A stretch of DNA of 64,000 nucleotides from Dokdonella fugitiva (GTDB lineage: Bacteria > Pseudomonadota > Gammaproteobacteria > Xanthomonadales > Rhodanobacteraceae). Under the pieces are notes generated by a model, which did no database searches, had not been told where the DNA came from, and was given only the letters and a program-made list of their open reading frames with translations. The stretch is taken from NCBI RefSeq assembly GCF_014138265.1, contig NZ_JACGXL010000003.1, positions 1-64,000 on the forward strand. The letters are read 5' to 3'. A program made the position numbers and the translations under genes. Positions 37,301 through 45,259 of this stretch are shown here, piece by piece (position 1 is the first letter of the stretch; each line of letters opens with the position of its first letter).

Positions 37301-38283
37301 TGCAGGGCCAGTGCAACGCGACGCCGCCGGCGCTGTCGGGCAACGTCAAGCCGAACGCACCGCTCGGCACCGCGTTCAACGGCCAGTCGCTCGCCGGCAC
37401 CTGGAGCCTCAAGGTCGTCGACAACGCGGGCCAGGATACCGGCACGTTGACCGAGTGGTGCCTGATTCCGACCACCAGCGGCGGCCCGACGACGTACACC
37501 GTCGGCGGCACCGTCGGCGGCCTGACCGGCAGCGGCCTCGTGCTCTCGCTCAACGCGGGCGCGCAGACCCTGCCCGTCGCGGCGAACGGCGCGTTCACGT
37601 TCCCGACCGGCCTCGCCAACGGCGCGGCGTACGCGGTCACGATCGGCACGCAGCCGAGCGGCCAGACCTGCTCGGTCGCCAACGGCAGCGGCACGATCAG
37701 CGGCGCGAACGTCACCAACGTCGCGGTCACCTGCGCGGCGACGCCGACCTACACGATCGGCGGCACCGTCAGCGGCCTGTCCGGCGCGGGCCTCGTGCTC
37801 TCGCTCAATGCAGGTTCGCAGACCCTGCCGGTGTCCACCAACGGTGCGTTCACGTTCCCGACCGCGGTCGCCGACGGCACGGCCTACACGGTCACCGTCG
37901 GCACGCAGCCGGCCGGCCAGACCTGCACGGTCGCCAACGGCAGCGGCACGGTCGCGGGTGCGAACGTGACGAACGTGGCGGTGACGTGCGCGAACAACAC
38001 GTACTCGGTCGGCGGCACGGTGAGCGGCCTGGTCGGCAACAGCGTCACGCTGTCGTTGAACGGCACCGAGAGCCTGCCGGTCGCGAGCAACGGTTCGTTC
38101 ACCTTCTCGACGATGCTCGCCGGCGGAGCCGCCTACGCGGTCACCGTGCAGACGCAGCCGAGCGCGCCGTCCCTGGTGTGTTCGGTCGCGAACGGCTCCG
38201 GCACGATCGCCGCAGCCAACGTCGGCAACGTCGCCGTGACCTGCTCCGACGCGATCTTCGCGAACGGGTTCGACGCGCCGTGA
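34333..38283 (+). CDS. Large secreted metalloprotease with P-domain and three tandem repeats
   Basis: This protein has 1316 residues. A signal peptide ends near FAFA, followed by an FTP-like propeptide of about 300 residues. A gluzincin zinc site HEWGH is at 486-490 with E507 (in GEAVGD) as a third-ligand candidate, resembling M36/M4 families. Next come Ig/FN3-like modules (about 720-900), a proprotein-convertase P-domain (about 906-1045) and three repeats of about 84 residues (1055, 1139, 1223), each with GGTV-GL, LSLN and VANGSGT. The C-terminus is DAIFANGFDAP. The start follows the signal peptide. The family (M36 or relative) is inferred. Confidence 0.85.
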   Translation: MIPIHRRGTTQARTTGFVRALLALCLTTLATFAFAIQPVTPEQRAGHPKLQRAFIAPELDVQPELEAAESLVAGAGTRAAAASFAQRYGGTWEARWDRRNDRPNLIQGSGVPLVPGRGNSLTLAQLGLAANDHVDLAVVETRLQDFIAANADLLGTKGLDFALDPNSSIAYGKNDSHWFVEFVQLKDGVRVEGAGLFFRVAAGNIVQFGANAVAPVAIDVQPVSTRENAFDLALRELDFPAGTRVAEIVEAGELLVVPVAPAGEAAKANYAGETGQGYRHRLAWRFVFRLDGDVTTYQVLFDAHTNRVIEVRDLNDWVNATVTGGIYPTTNSDTEVVRPMPFANVSNGGVKVTDVLGIYDYSGGTATITLNGKFFNMSDNCGAISLSNSTDGNLNFGTSAGTDCVTPGVGGAGNTHASRTGFYHLTNINRKAITFFPSNSWLQGTVTANMNINDLCNAGWNGSTLNFFKSGGGCSNTGEIAAVFLHEWGHGMDTNSGGAASENGSGEAVGDTFAFLETKDACIGKNFTPGQACANCAASCTGVRDVNAFSTHGAATVARPNLVADNAGINCDRYTCPYLSQGVFPYQGPMGYEGHCESYIASSANWDLAQSLLTHFGTNQGWSEMDRIWYGSLTPSKSAYRVVSGGTCNPAATVDGCGANNWYTVFLASDDDDGNLANGTPNGCRIWDAFNAHGIACGTRPVCSADAPDFTLAIAEASQSICAPGNTTYTINVGSQLGFTNAVTLSATGLPAGVSAAFSVNPVVPGGSSVMTITANGSAVAGTSTITVNGTAASSAGHSATSQLVLTTGAPAAPVLSGPANGATGVSTAPTLSWAASANATSYTLEIATDAGFTNIVQTTPGITATSYAVSGLLPTTTYYWRVKALNACGSTTSTVFSFTTANMICRAPNVAIPDNNTTGVTDNLVVSDSSTLTNLKLSIKATHTYVGDLAFTLTKGSSVIVINHPTNGSGGCSGDNIDVTLDDASSTLVQGQCNATPPALSGNVKPNAPLGTAFNGQSLAGTWSLKVVDNAGQDTGTLTEWCLIPTTSGGPTTYTVGGTVGGLTGSGLVLSLNAGAQTLPVAANGAFTFPTGLANGAAYAVTIGTQPSGQTCSVANGSGTISGANVTNVAVTCAATPTYTIGGTVSGLSGAGLVLSLNAGSQTLPVSTNGAFTFPTAVADGTAYTVTVGTQPAGQTCTVANGSGTVAGANVTNVAVTCANNTYSVGGTVSGLVGNSVTLSLNGTESLPVASNGSFTFSTMLAGGAAYAVTVQTQPSAPSLVCSVANGSGTIAAANVGNVAVTCSDAIFANGFDAP
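37495..38240 (+). repeat. Three tandem coding repeats of about 250 bp
   Basis: Units begin near 37495, 37747 and 37999. The first two are very similar at protein level (both contain LVLSLNAG-QTLPV and TNVAVTC), while the third is more diverged. They form the stalk-like C-terminal region of the secreted metalloprotease. Confidence 0.75.
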
Positions 38284-38325
38284 ACGCCCACCGCTTCCGC
38301 CCCGCGCGGAAGCGGTGACGCCTCG

Positions 38326-38358
38326 AAGCCGCGGCCGGTCACGGCCGCGGCTTTTTTT
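38326..38358 (+). terminator. Intrinsic terminator of the metalloprotease gene
   Basis: A 12-bp stem of AAGCCGCGGCCG and its complement has a GTCA loop followed by seven T residues. A second 11-bp hairpin (38290-38316) lies directly upstream, just after the stop codon, so two stems stand in series. Confidence 0.9.
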
Positions 38359-38408
38359 GTCGCTCCGATCCGGTTCACGGACGCGCATGCGGTTAAACTC
38401 CCGCCCGC

Positions 38409-39428
38409 ATGCTCAAGATCGATACCCACGCGCACATCCTGCCGCCCGACTGGCCGAACCTCGCCGAGAAGTACGGCGACGACCGCTTCCCGGTCATGGT
38501 CCGCACCGAAGGCCGCCACCGCATCTACAAGGACGGCAAGTTCTTCCGCGAAGTCTGGGCGAACGCATTCGACCCCGAAGTGCGCATCGCCGACTACGCC
38601 AAGTTCGGCGTCGACGTGCAGGTCGTGTCGACCGTGCCGGTGCTGTTCTCCTACTGGGCCAAGCCGAACCAGGCGCTCGAACTGCACCGCCATCTCAACG
38701 ACCACACGGCCGAGCTGTGCCGCCGCTATCCGCGCCACTACGCGGGCATCGGCACGGTCCCGCTGCAATCGCCGACACTCGCGATCCAGGAGATGGAGCG
38801 CTGCATCGAGCAGCTGGGCCTCTCCGGCGTGCAGATCGGCTCGCACTGCGAGAACTGGAATCTCGATGCGCCGGAGCTGTTCCCGTTCTTCGAGGCTGCC
38901 GCCGAGATCGGCGCGGCGATCCTCGTGCACCCGTGGGACATGATGGGTGCGGCGTCGATGCCGAAGTACTGGCTGCCGTGGCTGGTCGGCATGCCCGCGG
39001 AACAGTCGCGCGCGGTGTGCTGCCTCATCTTCGGCGGCGTGCTCGAACGCCTGCCGCGGCTGAAGGTCTGCTTCGCGCACGGCGGCGGCTCGTTCCCTTA
39101 CACGATCGGCCGCATCGAGCACGGCTTCCGCATGCGGCCCGACCTCGTCGCGACCGACAACGCGCGCGGCCCGCGCGAATACCTCGGCCGCATCTACTTC
39201 GATTCGTGCGTGCACGATCGCGCCGCGCTGCGCTACCTGCTCGACGTCGCCGGCGTCGACAACGTCATGCTCGGCACCGACTATCCTTTCCCGCTCGGCG
39301 AGCAGGAACCGGGCAGCGGCATCGCCGCGCTCGGCCTGCCCCCCGCCGAACAGGCCCGGCTGTTCCACGGCACCGCCCTGGAATGGCTCGGCCTTCCCCT
39401 TTCGCGTTTTGCCGACGATACGGAGTGA
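38409..39428 (+). CDS. 2-amino-3-carboxymuconate-6-semialdehyde decarboxylase (ACMSD)
   Basis: This 339-residue amidohydrolase-fold decarboxylase converts ACMS to 2-aminomuconic semialdehyde, steering 3-hydroxyanthranilate away from quinolinate/NAD. The metal site matches Pseudomonas ACMSD: H7 and H9 (DTHAHI), H174 (LVHPWDMMG), H224 (FAHGGGSFPY) and D291 (LGTDYPFPLG). It follows a strong terminator, so it must have its own promoter; the two genes after it follow within a few bp. Confidence 0.94.
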   Translation: MLKIDTHAHILPPDWPNLAEKYGDDRFPVMVRTEGRHRIYKDGKFFREVWANAFDPEVRIADYAKFGVDVQVVSTVPVLFSYWAKPNQALELHRHLNDHTAELCRRYPRHYAGIGTVPLQSPTLAIQEMERCIEQLGLSGVQIGSHCENWNLDAPELFPFFEAAAEIGAAILVHPWDMMGAASMPKYWLPWLVGMPAEQSRAVCCLIFGGVLERLPRLKVCFAHGGGSFPYTIGRIEHGFRMRPDLVATDNARGPREYLGRIYFDSCVHDRAALRYLLDVAGVDNVMLGTDYPFPLGEQEPGSGIAALGLPPAEQARLFHGTALEWLGLPLSRFADDTE

Positions 39429-39431
39429 CCC

Positions 39432-39953
39432 GTGAAGCCGACCACCCTGCTCATCCTGCTTGCCTCGCTGGCCACCTCCACCGCGCACGCGCAGGCGAAG
39501 ACCGACTACTCGCTCAACGGCGACCAGATCCGCTTCCACGTTCCGGCGAGCTGGACCGCGATCATGGAGAAGGCCGACGGCAATCCGCAGGCGGTCGCGT
39601 TCCAGGTACCCGACGCGACCGCGCAAGGCAGCGAGGATTCGGCCAACGTGACCGTGAAGACGCGCCAGCTCAAGGACGCCGGCGAGTTCGCCGCGACCGT
39701 GCAGGACGAATTCGAGCGCTCCAAGGCGCAGGGCGGCTACGAAACCGATCCCGCGAACAAGGACAGTTCCGTGCACCAGTACTTCGTCGTGCGCGGCAAG
39801 ACCAAATACCTCGTGCGCGACAGCTTCCAGCTCAGCGGCACGATCGCGGTCGAAGTGCGTTGCCAGCGGCCGCTGCTCGCGGCGACGCCGGCTGCGTGGA
39901 ATGGCGAGTTCGACGCCGCGTGCGCTGCGGTCGTCGCTTCGCTGAAGCACTGA
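39432..39953 (+). CDS. Small secreted protein of unknown function
   Basis: This 173-residue protein starts at a GTG 3 bp after the ACMSD stop. A signal peptide ends near TAHAQA. The mature part has DQIRFHVPASWTAIMEK and VEVRCQRPL and is mostly beta. It is not recognised. It sits between ACMSD and kynureninase with very short gaps, so it is co-transcribed with them. No catalytic motif was seen. Confidence 0.7.
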   Translation: MKPTTLLILLASLATSTAHAQAKTDYSLNGDQIRFHVPASWTAIMEKADGNPQAVAFQVPDATAQGSEDSANVTVKTRQLKDAGEFAATVQDEFERSKAQGGYETDPANKDSSVHQYFVVRGKTKYLVRDSFQLSGTIAVEVRCQRPLLAATPAAWNGEFDAACAAVVASLKH

Positions 39954-39955
39954 CG

Positions 39956-41248
39956 ATGGCGGACCACGCGACGAGCCTGCTCGAGGCGCAGGCGCTGGAG
40001 CTCGACGCGCGCGATCCGCTCGCGGCGTTCCGCGACGAGTTCCTCGTCCCGCGCAACGACGACGGTTCGGAGCAGACCTACCTGTGCGGCAATTCGCTCG
40101 GCCTGCAGCCGCGCGCGACGCGCGCGGCGCTGCTCGATGAGCTCGACGACTGGCACCGCCTCGCGGTCGAGGCGCATTTCCGCGGCCGCCATCCATGGAT
40201 GCCGTACCACGGCTTCGTGCGCGACGATCTCGCCGCGTTGGTCGGCGCGCAGCCGCACGAAGTCGTCGCGATGAATTCGCTGACCGTCAACCTGCACCTG
40301 ATGATGGTCAGCTTCTACCGGCCGGACGCGACGCGCAACGCGATCCTCATCGAGCGCAACGCGTTCCCGTCCGACCACCATGCGGTCGAGTCGCAGATCC
40401 GCTTCCACGGCCACGACCCCGCCAGCGCGCTGATCGAACTCGACGCCGACGAACCCGCCGGCACGCTGTCCGATGCGGCGATCCTGCAGGCGATCGAGCA
40501 GCACGGTTCACGCATCGCACTGGTCATGCTGTCGGGCGTGCAGTACCTCACCGGGCAGGCGTTCGACCTCGCCGCGATCGTGCGCGCGGCGCACGCGAAG
40601 GGTTGCATGGTCGGCTTCGACCTCGCCCACGCGGCGGGCAACCTCGAGCTGCGCTTGCACGACGCGGGCTGCGACTTCGCGGTCTGGTGCAGCTACAAGT
40701 ACCTCAACTCGGGCCCGGGCGCGGTCGCCGGCTGCTTCGTGCACGAGCGCCATGCGCGCGCTTCGCTGCCGCGCTTCGCCGGCTGGTGGGGCCACGACCA
40801 GGCGACGCGCTTCCGCATGGCACCCGAGTTCGACGCCACGCCGGGCGCCGACGGCTGGCAGTTGTCCAATCCACCGATCCTCGCGCTCGCGCCGCTGCGC
40901 GTGTCGCTGTCGATCTTCCGCCGTGCGGGCATGGCGGCGCTGCGTGCGAAGTCGGAAGCGCTCACCGCGTACTTCGACACGCTCGTGCGCGAGCAGGTCG
41001 GCGACGTGCTCGCGATCACCACGCCGCGCGAGACGGCGCGGCGCGGCTGCCAGCTGTCGTTGCGCGTGAAGGGCCCGCGCGAGGCGGGACGCTCGTTGTT
41101 CGACCACCTGCACGGGCTCGGCATCGTCGTCGACTGGCGCGAGCCGGACGTGATCCGCGCCGCACCGACGCCGCTGTACAACCGTCGTATCGACTGCTTG
41201 CGCTTCGTGCTCGCGGTACGTGAATGGGCGGCAACACGACACGGTTGA
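39956..41248 (+). CDS. kynU: Kynureninase
   Basis: This 430-residue PLP enzyme (aminotransferase fold type I) hydrolyses kynurenine or 3-hydroxykynurenine to (3-hydroxy)anthranilate and alanine. The PLP lysine is K248 in WCSYKYLNSGPG. TYLCGNSLGLQP, MNSLTVNLHLMM and GFDLAHAAGN are typical. The ATG starts 2 bp after the small secreted protein. Upstream pathway genes (tryptophan dioxygenase, formamidase, kynurenine monooxygenase) are not in the window. Confidence 0.95.
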   Translation: MADHATSLLEAQALELDARDPLAAFRDEFLVPRNDDGSEQTYLCGNSLGLQPRATRAALLDELDDWHRLAVEAHFRGRHPWMPYHGFVRDDLAALVGAQPHEVVAMNSLTVNLHLMMVSFYRPDATRNAILIERNAFPSDHHAVESQIRFHGHDPASALIELDADEPAGTLSDAAILQAIEQHGSRIALVMLSGVQYLTGQAFDLAAIVRAAHAKGCMVGFDLAHAAGNLELRLHDAGCDFAVWCSYKYLNSGPGAVAGCFVHERHARASLPRFAGWWGHDQATRFRMAPEFDATPGADGWQLSNPPILALAPLRVSLSIFRRAGMAALRAKSEALTAYFDTLVREQVGDVLAITTPRETARRGCQLSLRVKGPREAGRSLFDHLHGLGIVVDWREPDVIRAAPTPLYNRRIDCLRFVLAVREWAATRHG

Positions 41249-41339
41249 CGCGCGACGGACTCGGCGCACATTCAGCTCGCGATCGCTAGCGTGGAGGCCG
41301 GTTCGATGCGCCCGCCGGGCGCAACCTGGAGGTCAAACC

Positions 41340-41660
41340 ATGCACGTCCACAAGCAACTGCTGCTGGCCGCCGCGCTCGCCCTCGGCGGCACCTGCGCGA
41401 TGGTCGCGACGCCGGCGCAGGCGCGCGTCCACGTCGACATCTATGCGAACGTGGCCCCGCCGCCGCTGCGTGACGAGGTCGTGCCGGCGCCCCGCCACGG
41501 CTACGTCTGGGTGCCGGGTTATTGGGGCTGGAGCCACCATCGCCATCACTGGAATCGCGGTCACTGGGCGCGCGAACGCCGCGGCTACCACTACGTGCCG
41601 TCGCGCTGGGATCGCGACGGTGATCGCTGGCGCTACTACGGCGGCCGCTGGGAACGTTGA
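41340..41660 (+). CDS. Small secreted YXWQ/WXXGXW-repeat-like protein
   Basis: This 106-residue protein has a signal peptide ending near PAQA. The mature part has VPAPRHGYVWVPGYW and is very rich in His, Arg, Trp and Tyr (WSHHRHHWNRGHW, RRGYHYVPSRWD). This matches the small periplasmic WXXGXW repeat group. A GGAGG ribosome site precedes the ATG. The function of the family is not known. The His-rich part could bind metals, as an inference. Confidence 0.75.
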   Translation: MHVHKQLLLAAALALGGTCAMVATPAQARVHVDIYANVAPPPLRDEVVPAPRHGYVWVPGYWGWSHHRHHWNRGHWARERRGYHYVPSRWDRDGDRWRYYGGRWER

Positions 41661-41723
41661 GCCACCTTCCGCGTGACTGAACGTCGGACGGGCGGTTCGC
41701 GCGAGCGGGCCGCCCGTTTCGCT

Positions 41724-42758
41724 TCACGGCGATGACGACGCGAGCGGCGCGTCACCGTCGTCGGGTGCCTCGATCGCGTAGCCGCGGCGGCGCAGCTCGG
41801 CGAGGTAGCCGTCGGCGTCGACGACGAGATGCATCGGCAACACCGCGAAGCTGGTCGCGTCATGCGCGAGAGCGCTCGTCGCCGCCTCGAGCCACGCATC
41901 GCGCAATCTCGCCTCGATGTCGTCGAGGCCGCGTTCGCGCATGATCGAGAGCTTCGTGATCGCGGCGCGGCAAGGCCCCATCTCGTCGACGTGCGGCAGC
42001 GCGCGCAACGCGGCGAGGTCGCCGGTCGACCATGCGTTCGCGCGCTCGGCCATGTGCGCGAGGTCGGTGTCGACGCGCTCGAGCGTACGGCGGAAACATT
42101 CCTGGTCGTCGAGTTCGGCCTTCTTGAAATCCTTGAGCGCGGCCTTCGGCGAATCGATGCCGATCTCGAGCAGCACCGGCGTGAGCGGCACGCCGGCCTT
42201 CTTCGCCGCCTTGCGCACGGCATCGGTGACGATCGGCTTCTCGGCGAGGCCCGCGCCGCCGATCGCCGACTCGTACAGTTCGCGCGCGGCGAAGATCGGT
42301 CGCCATTGCTCGACCTTGCCGCTGCGACCGATGTAGCGCTGCTTGAGCACGCGCCAGCGCTCGTAGAGTTCCGCGGGCAGCACGTCCGCGAGTTTCGCGC
42401 CGCCCGGGTTGTCGCGGATGCCGATCAACGACGGCAGTAGCACGAGCTGCCCGAAGAAGCCGACGTTCGCTTCCATCTTCACCTGCGGCGCGAGCAGCAC
42501 CTGCTGCGATTCGCCGATGCGACGCTCGACCTCTGCGGTGCGCCATTCGAGGCGCCGGGGCAACGGCGACAGCGTGCCGAGCACCCACATCACGTGCTCG
42601 TCCTTCGACACCCTCCACAGGCCGGGGCCGGGCTGCTCGCCGGTGACGACGATCGTTTCGAGCGACGAACCGTTCGTCGACGACGGTTCCACGGCGGCTG
42701 CATGGGCCATTCCCGCGAGCAGCATGCCGGCGAAGACGCGGAGCGCAAGACGACGCAT
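41724..42758 (-). CDS. TraB/GumN family secreted protein
   Basis: This 344-residue protein has a signal peptide ending near GMAHA, starting at 42758. The TraB/GumN domain shows LWRVSKDEHVMWVLGTLSPLP at its start, a typical first strand, and further helical stretches. The usual active-site GxH of the family is replaced here: the segment reads GTLSPLP, so it may be an inactive variant. GumN-like proteins are common in xanthomonads. It converges on the YXWQ-like gene. Confidence 0.75.
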   Translation of the reverse strand: MRRLALRVFAGMLLAGMAHAAAVEPSSTNGSSLETIVVTGEQPGPGLWRVSKDEHVMWVLGTLSPLPRRLEWRTAEVERRIGESQQVLLAPQVKMEANVGFFGQLVLLPSLIGIRDNPGGAKLADVLPAELYERWRVLKQRYIGRSGKVEQWRPIFAARELYESAIGGAGLAEKPIVTDAVRKAAKKAGVPLTPVLLEIGIDSPKAALKDFKKAELDDQECFRRTLERVDTDLAHMAERANAWSTGDLAALRALPHVDEMGPCRAAITKLSIMRERGLDDIEARLRDAWLEAATSALAHDATSFAVLPMHLVVDADGYLAELRRRGYAIEAPDDGDAPLASSSP

Positions 42759-42934
42759 CGAGTCGAATCCATCCGAGGGGACGCGGAGTGTTCCCGAAAC
42801 GGCGGCGCGACGCGTCAAGTTTCGGTTAGGACGCGCCGCAGCCGTCGGCTGGGCCGGACGACTGCAGGTCGGCCGGCCCCGTTACCCAATCGTGACGCAT
42901 CCACCGGCCGCGCTGCGCGCGTCCGGCCTGCGCG

Positions 42935-44302
42935 TCACAGCGTGCGCGCGAGTTCCGCCGCGACCTGCTTCGCCGCGTCGAGCGTCGCGGCCACGTCCGC
43001 GCGCGTGTGCGCGGTCGAGACGAACAGGTTCTCGTACGCACCCGGGTGGAACAGCACGCCCCTGCCGAGCATCCCCTGCCACCAGCGACGGAAGATCTCC
43101 TGGTCGGCGTGGCGTTCGGCATCGCGGTAGTTGTGGATGTCTTCCTTCGCGAACCACACCTGCATGAGCGGGCCGAGGCCGACCACGTAAGCCGGCAGGC
43201 CGGCGTCGCCCAATACCTTGCCGAGCCCCGCGCGCAGTTCGTCGGAGACGGCGTCGAGCTGCGCATACAGGCCCGGCGTGTTCAGTTCGTCGAGCGCCGC
43301 ATTCGCCGCCGCGATCGCGATGCCGTTGGCGCTGTAGGTGCCGGCCATCGACACCGTGCCGTCGGCGACCAGCGCCATGATGTCGGCGCGGCCGCCCATT
43401 GCCGCGACCGGGAAGCCGCCGCCGATGCCTTTCGCGAACACCGACAGGTCGGGACGGATGCCGAGGCGCCCCTGCGCACCGGCGAGGCCGAGGCGGAAGC
43501 CGGTGATGACCTCGTCGAAGATCAGCACGATGCCGCGCTCGAGCGTGAGCTCGCGCATCGCCTCGAGGTAACCGGGCTTGGGCAGGATGCAGCCGGTGTT
43601 GCACATCACCGGCTCGGTCAGCACGGCAGCGATGCTGTCGCCCTCGCGCGCGATCGCGTCGGCGAGTGCCTGCGGATCGTTCCACGGCAGGATGATGAGG
43701 TTCTCTTCCACGCCCTTGGGCATGCCGGGGCCTTGCGGCACCGGGATCGGGCGCGCGTCCGGACCCGCCTTCTCGATCGACGGGTGCTTGCTCCAGTACA
43801 CGCCGTCGGAGAAGCCGTGGTACATGCCCTCGAAGCGGATGATCTTGTTGCGCCGGGTGAACGCGCGCGCGAGGCGCGTCGCGTACAGCACCGCTTCGGT
43901 GCCGGTGTTGCACAGGCGCACGCGCTCGACGCTCGGCACCGCATCGACGATCTTCTGCGCGAGGCGCGCCTCGTCGGCGGTCGGCAGCGCGAACACGGTG
44001 CCGCGCTGCTGGATGAAATCGACCACCGCCTGCGTCACGCGCGGCGGGCGATGGCCGAAGATCATCGGCCCGAGGCCGAGCAGGTAGTCGATGTACTCGT
44101 TGCCGTCGACGTCGCGCAGGCGCGAACCCTGCCCGCCTTCGACGAACAGCGGATACGGGTTCCAGCCCGACCAGGTCGCGCGCGCGGTGCTGTTGACGCC
44201 GCCCGGGATGAGCCGGCAGGCGGCATCGAACAGCTCGGCGCTGCGCGCGGTGTCGAGACCGCCGACGAGGCGCGCGACGGAAGGATGGTTCGAGGTATCC
44301 AT
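42935..44302 (-). CDS. Class III aminotransferase, glutamate-1-semialdehyde aminomutase-like
   Basis: This 455-residue PLP enzyme resembles HemL in RLCNTGTEAVLYATRLARAFT, DEVITGFR and the PLP lysine K291 in VFAKGIGGGFPVAAMGG. HemL itself is usually about 427 residues with FGKVIGGG, so this is more likely a HemL-like paralogue of other specificity. It is followed downstream by nothing in its operon and preceded by an MtnX-like phosphatase, with a REP-like element between them. True HemL function is possible but not favoured. Confidence 0.75.
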   Translation of the reverse strand: MDTSNHPSVARLVGGLDTARSAELFDAACRLIPGGVNSTARATWSGWNPYPLFVEGGQGSRLRDVDGNEYIDYLLGLGPMIFGHRPPRVTQAVVDFIQQRGTVFALPTADEARLAQKIVDAVPSVERVRLCNTGTEAVLYATRLARAFTRRNKIIRFEGMYHGFSDGVYWSKHPSIEKAGPDARPIPVPQGPGMPKGVEENLIILPWNDPQALADAIAREGDSIAAVLTEPVMCNTGCILPKPGYLEAMRELTLERGIVLIFDEVITGFRLGLAGAQGRLGIRPDLSVFAKGIGGGFPVAAMGGRADIMALVADGTVSMAGTYSANGIAIAAANAALDELNTPGLYAQLDAVSDELRAGLGKVLGDAGLPAYVVGLGPLMQVWFAKEDIHNYRDAERHADQEIFRRWWQGMLGRGVLFHPGAYENLFVSTAHTRADVAATLDAAKQVAAELARTL

Positions 44303-44368
44303 GTTCAAGGAGATGGCTCCGGGCGATTCGGCCGCGCGTGCGCGGCGGCGTTGGTCGGGATGTCTGGA

Positions 44369-44436
44369 CAACATCGCGGCTGAAGCCGCTCCTGCGACAT
44401 GCGGATCCCGCAGGAACGGCTTCAGCCGCGACCGGT
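44369..44436. repeat. REP-like palindrome with CGCGGCTGAAGCCG arms
   Basis: Arms of 22 bp (44375-44396 and 44409-44430) are complementary with one mismatch around a 12-bp loop. They contain GAAGCCGCTCCTGCG, the same theme as the elements at 15934 and 31299. Additional ACA/TGT pairs flank them. It lies between the aminotransferase and phosphatase genes. Confidence 0.75.
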
Positions 44437-44454
44437 GTTGTCCGCGCGCTGGCG

Positions 44455-45156
44455 TCAGGCGACCTGCTGCGACGATGCGGGCGCCGCGTCGCGGCCGTGC
44501 GTGGCCAGTTCGCCCGCGAGCAGGGTCGGCAGCAGTTCGAGCGCGTCGGCGAAACCGGTGATCGGCACGTACGGGATGCCGGCCGAGCGGCAGTGCTCGA
44601 TCAGGCGATGCTTGGCGAACACGAGGTCGGCTTCGCCGGCGACGCAGAAATCCGAGGTGCCGTCGCCGATGAGCAGCACGCGCTTGCGCTCGGCGTGCGC
44701 GTCGCCCGCGCTCGCGCACTTGCAGTTGCCGCTGCGGCAGTTCGGCCGGCCGTGCGGGAAATCGAGGCGCCAGCCGCTCTCGCCGACCGCCTCGAGGCTG
44801 TTGGCGATGATCGGCAGGTCGTCGAGGCCGTGCTGGCCGAGCACGCGGCGGATCGCGTAGTCGAGCCCGTCGCTGAGCACGGTCAATGGCACGCCGGCTT
44901 CGCGCGTCGCCGCGACGAAGGCGGGAAACGCGCGATCGATCATCATGTTGTCGAGGTGCGCGTCGAGTTCGGCGTCGCTGGCGTCGAGCAGGCCGACCTG
45001 CTGCGCCATGCAATCGCGCGAACCGATCTCGCCGCGCTTCCACGCCTGCTCCAGCGCCTGCCAGCCGGGCCGGCCGAAACGTTCGAGCAGGGAGTCGGTG
45101 ATGTCCTCGACCGAAATCGTGCCGTCGAAATCGCAGAGGATGGTCCAGTGGGACAC
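44455..45156 (-). CDS. MtnX-like HAD-IB phosphatase
   Basis: This 233-residue HAD hydrolase has motif I DFDGTIS with the nucleophile Asp and general acid Asp at residues near 8-10. VLSDGLDY (motif II) and IGDGTSDFCVAGEADLVFAK (motif III/IV) follow. It resembles MtnX (2-hydroxy-3-keto-5-methylthiopentenyl-1-phosphate phosphatase) and the SerB-like HAD-IB group. The start is a GTG at 45156 (SHWTILCDFDG). No other methionine-salvage genes are nearby, so the substrate is open. Confidence 0.8.
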   Translation of the reverse strand: MSHWTILCDFDGTISVEDITDSLLERFGRPGWQALEQAWKRGEIGSRDCMAQQVGLLDASDAELDAHLDNMMIDRAFPAFVAATREAGVPLTVLSDGLDYAIRRVLGQHGLDDLPIIANSLEAVGESGWRLDFPHGRPNCRSGNCKCASAGDAHAERKRVLLIGDGTSDFCVAGEADLVFAKHRLIEHCRSAGIPYVPITGFADALELLPTLLAGELATHGRDAAPASSQQVA

Positions 45157-45259
45157 GGAACGCTTTCCAGCGGCCCGAAGGGGCCGATCCGGTCCGCAGC
45201 CTAGCGGCGGGCGCCTTTCGGGCGGGTTTCGCGCTCGATCGGGCCGGCGCAGCCAGGCC

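Noticed and set aside
33625-38388. A 1587-codon open frame on the minus strand opposite the metalloprotease
   Set aside because: High-GC codon bias leaves long stop-free antisense frames. Its product is Arg/Ala/Val-rich low complexity without a known domain, and the plus-strand gene is clearly real.
41679-41712. ACGGGCGG / CCGCCCGT hairpin after the YXWQ-like gene, considered as a terminator
   Set aside because: The loop is long and no T-run follows on either strand; it is only a weak stem.
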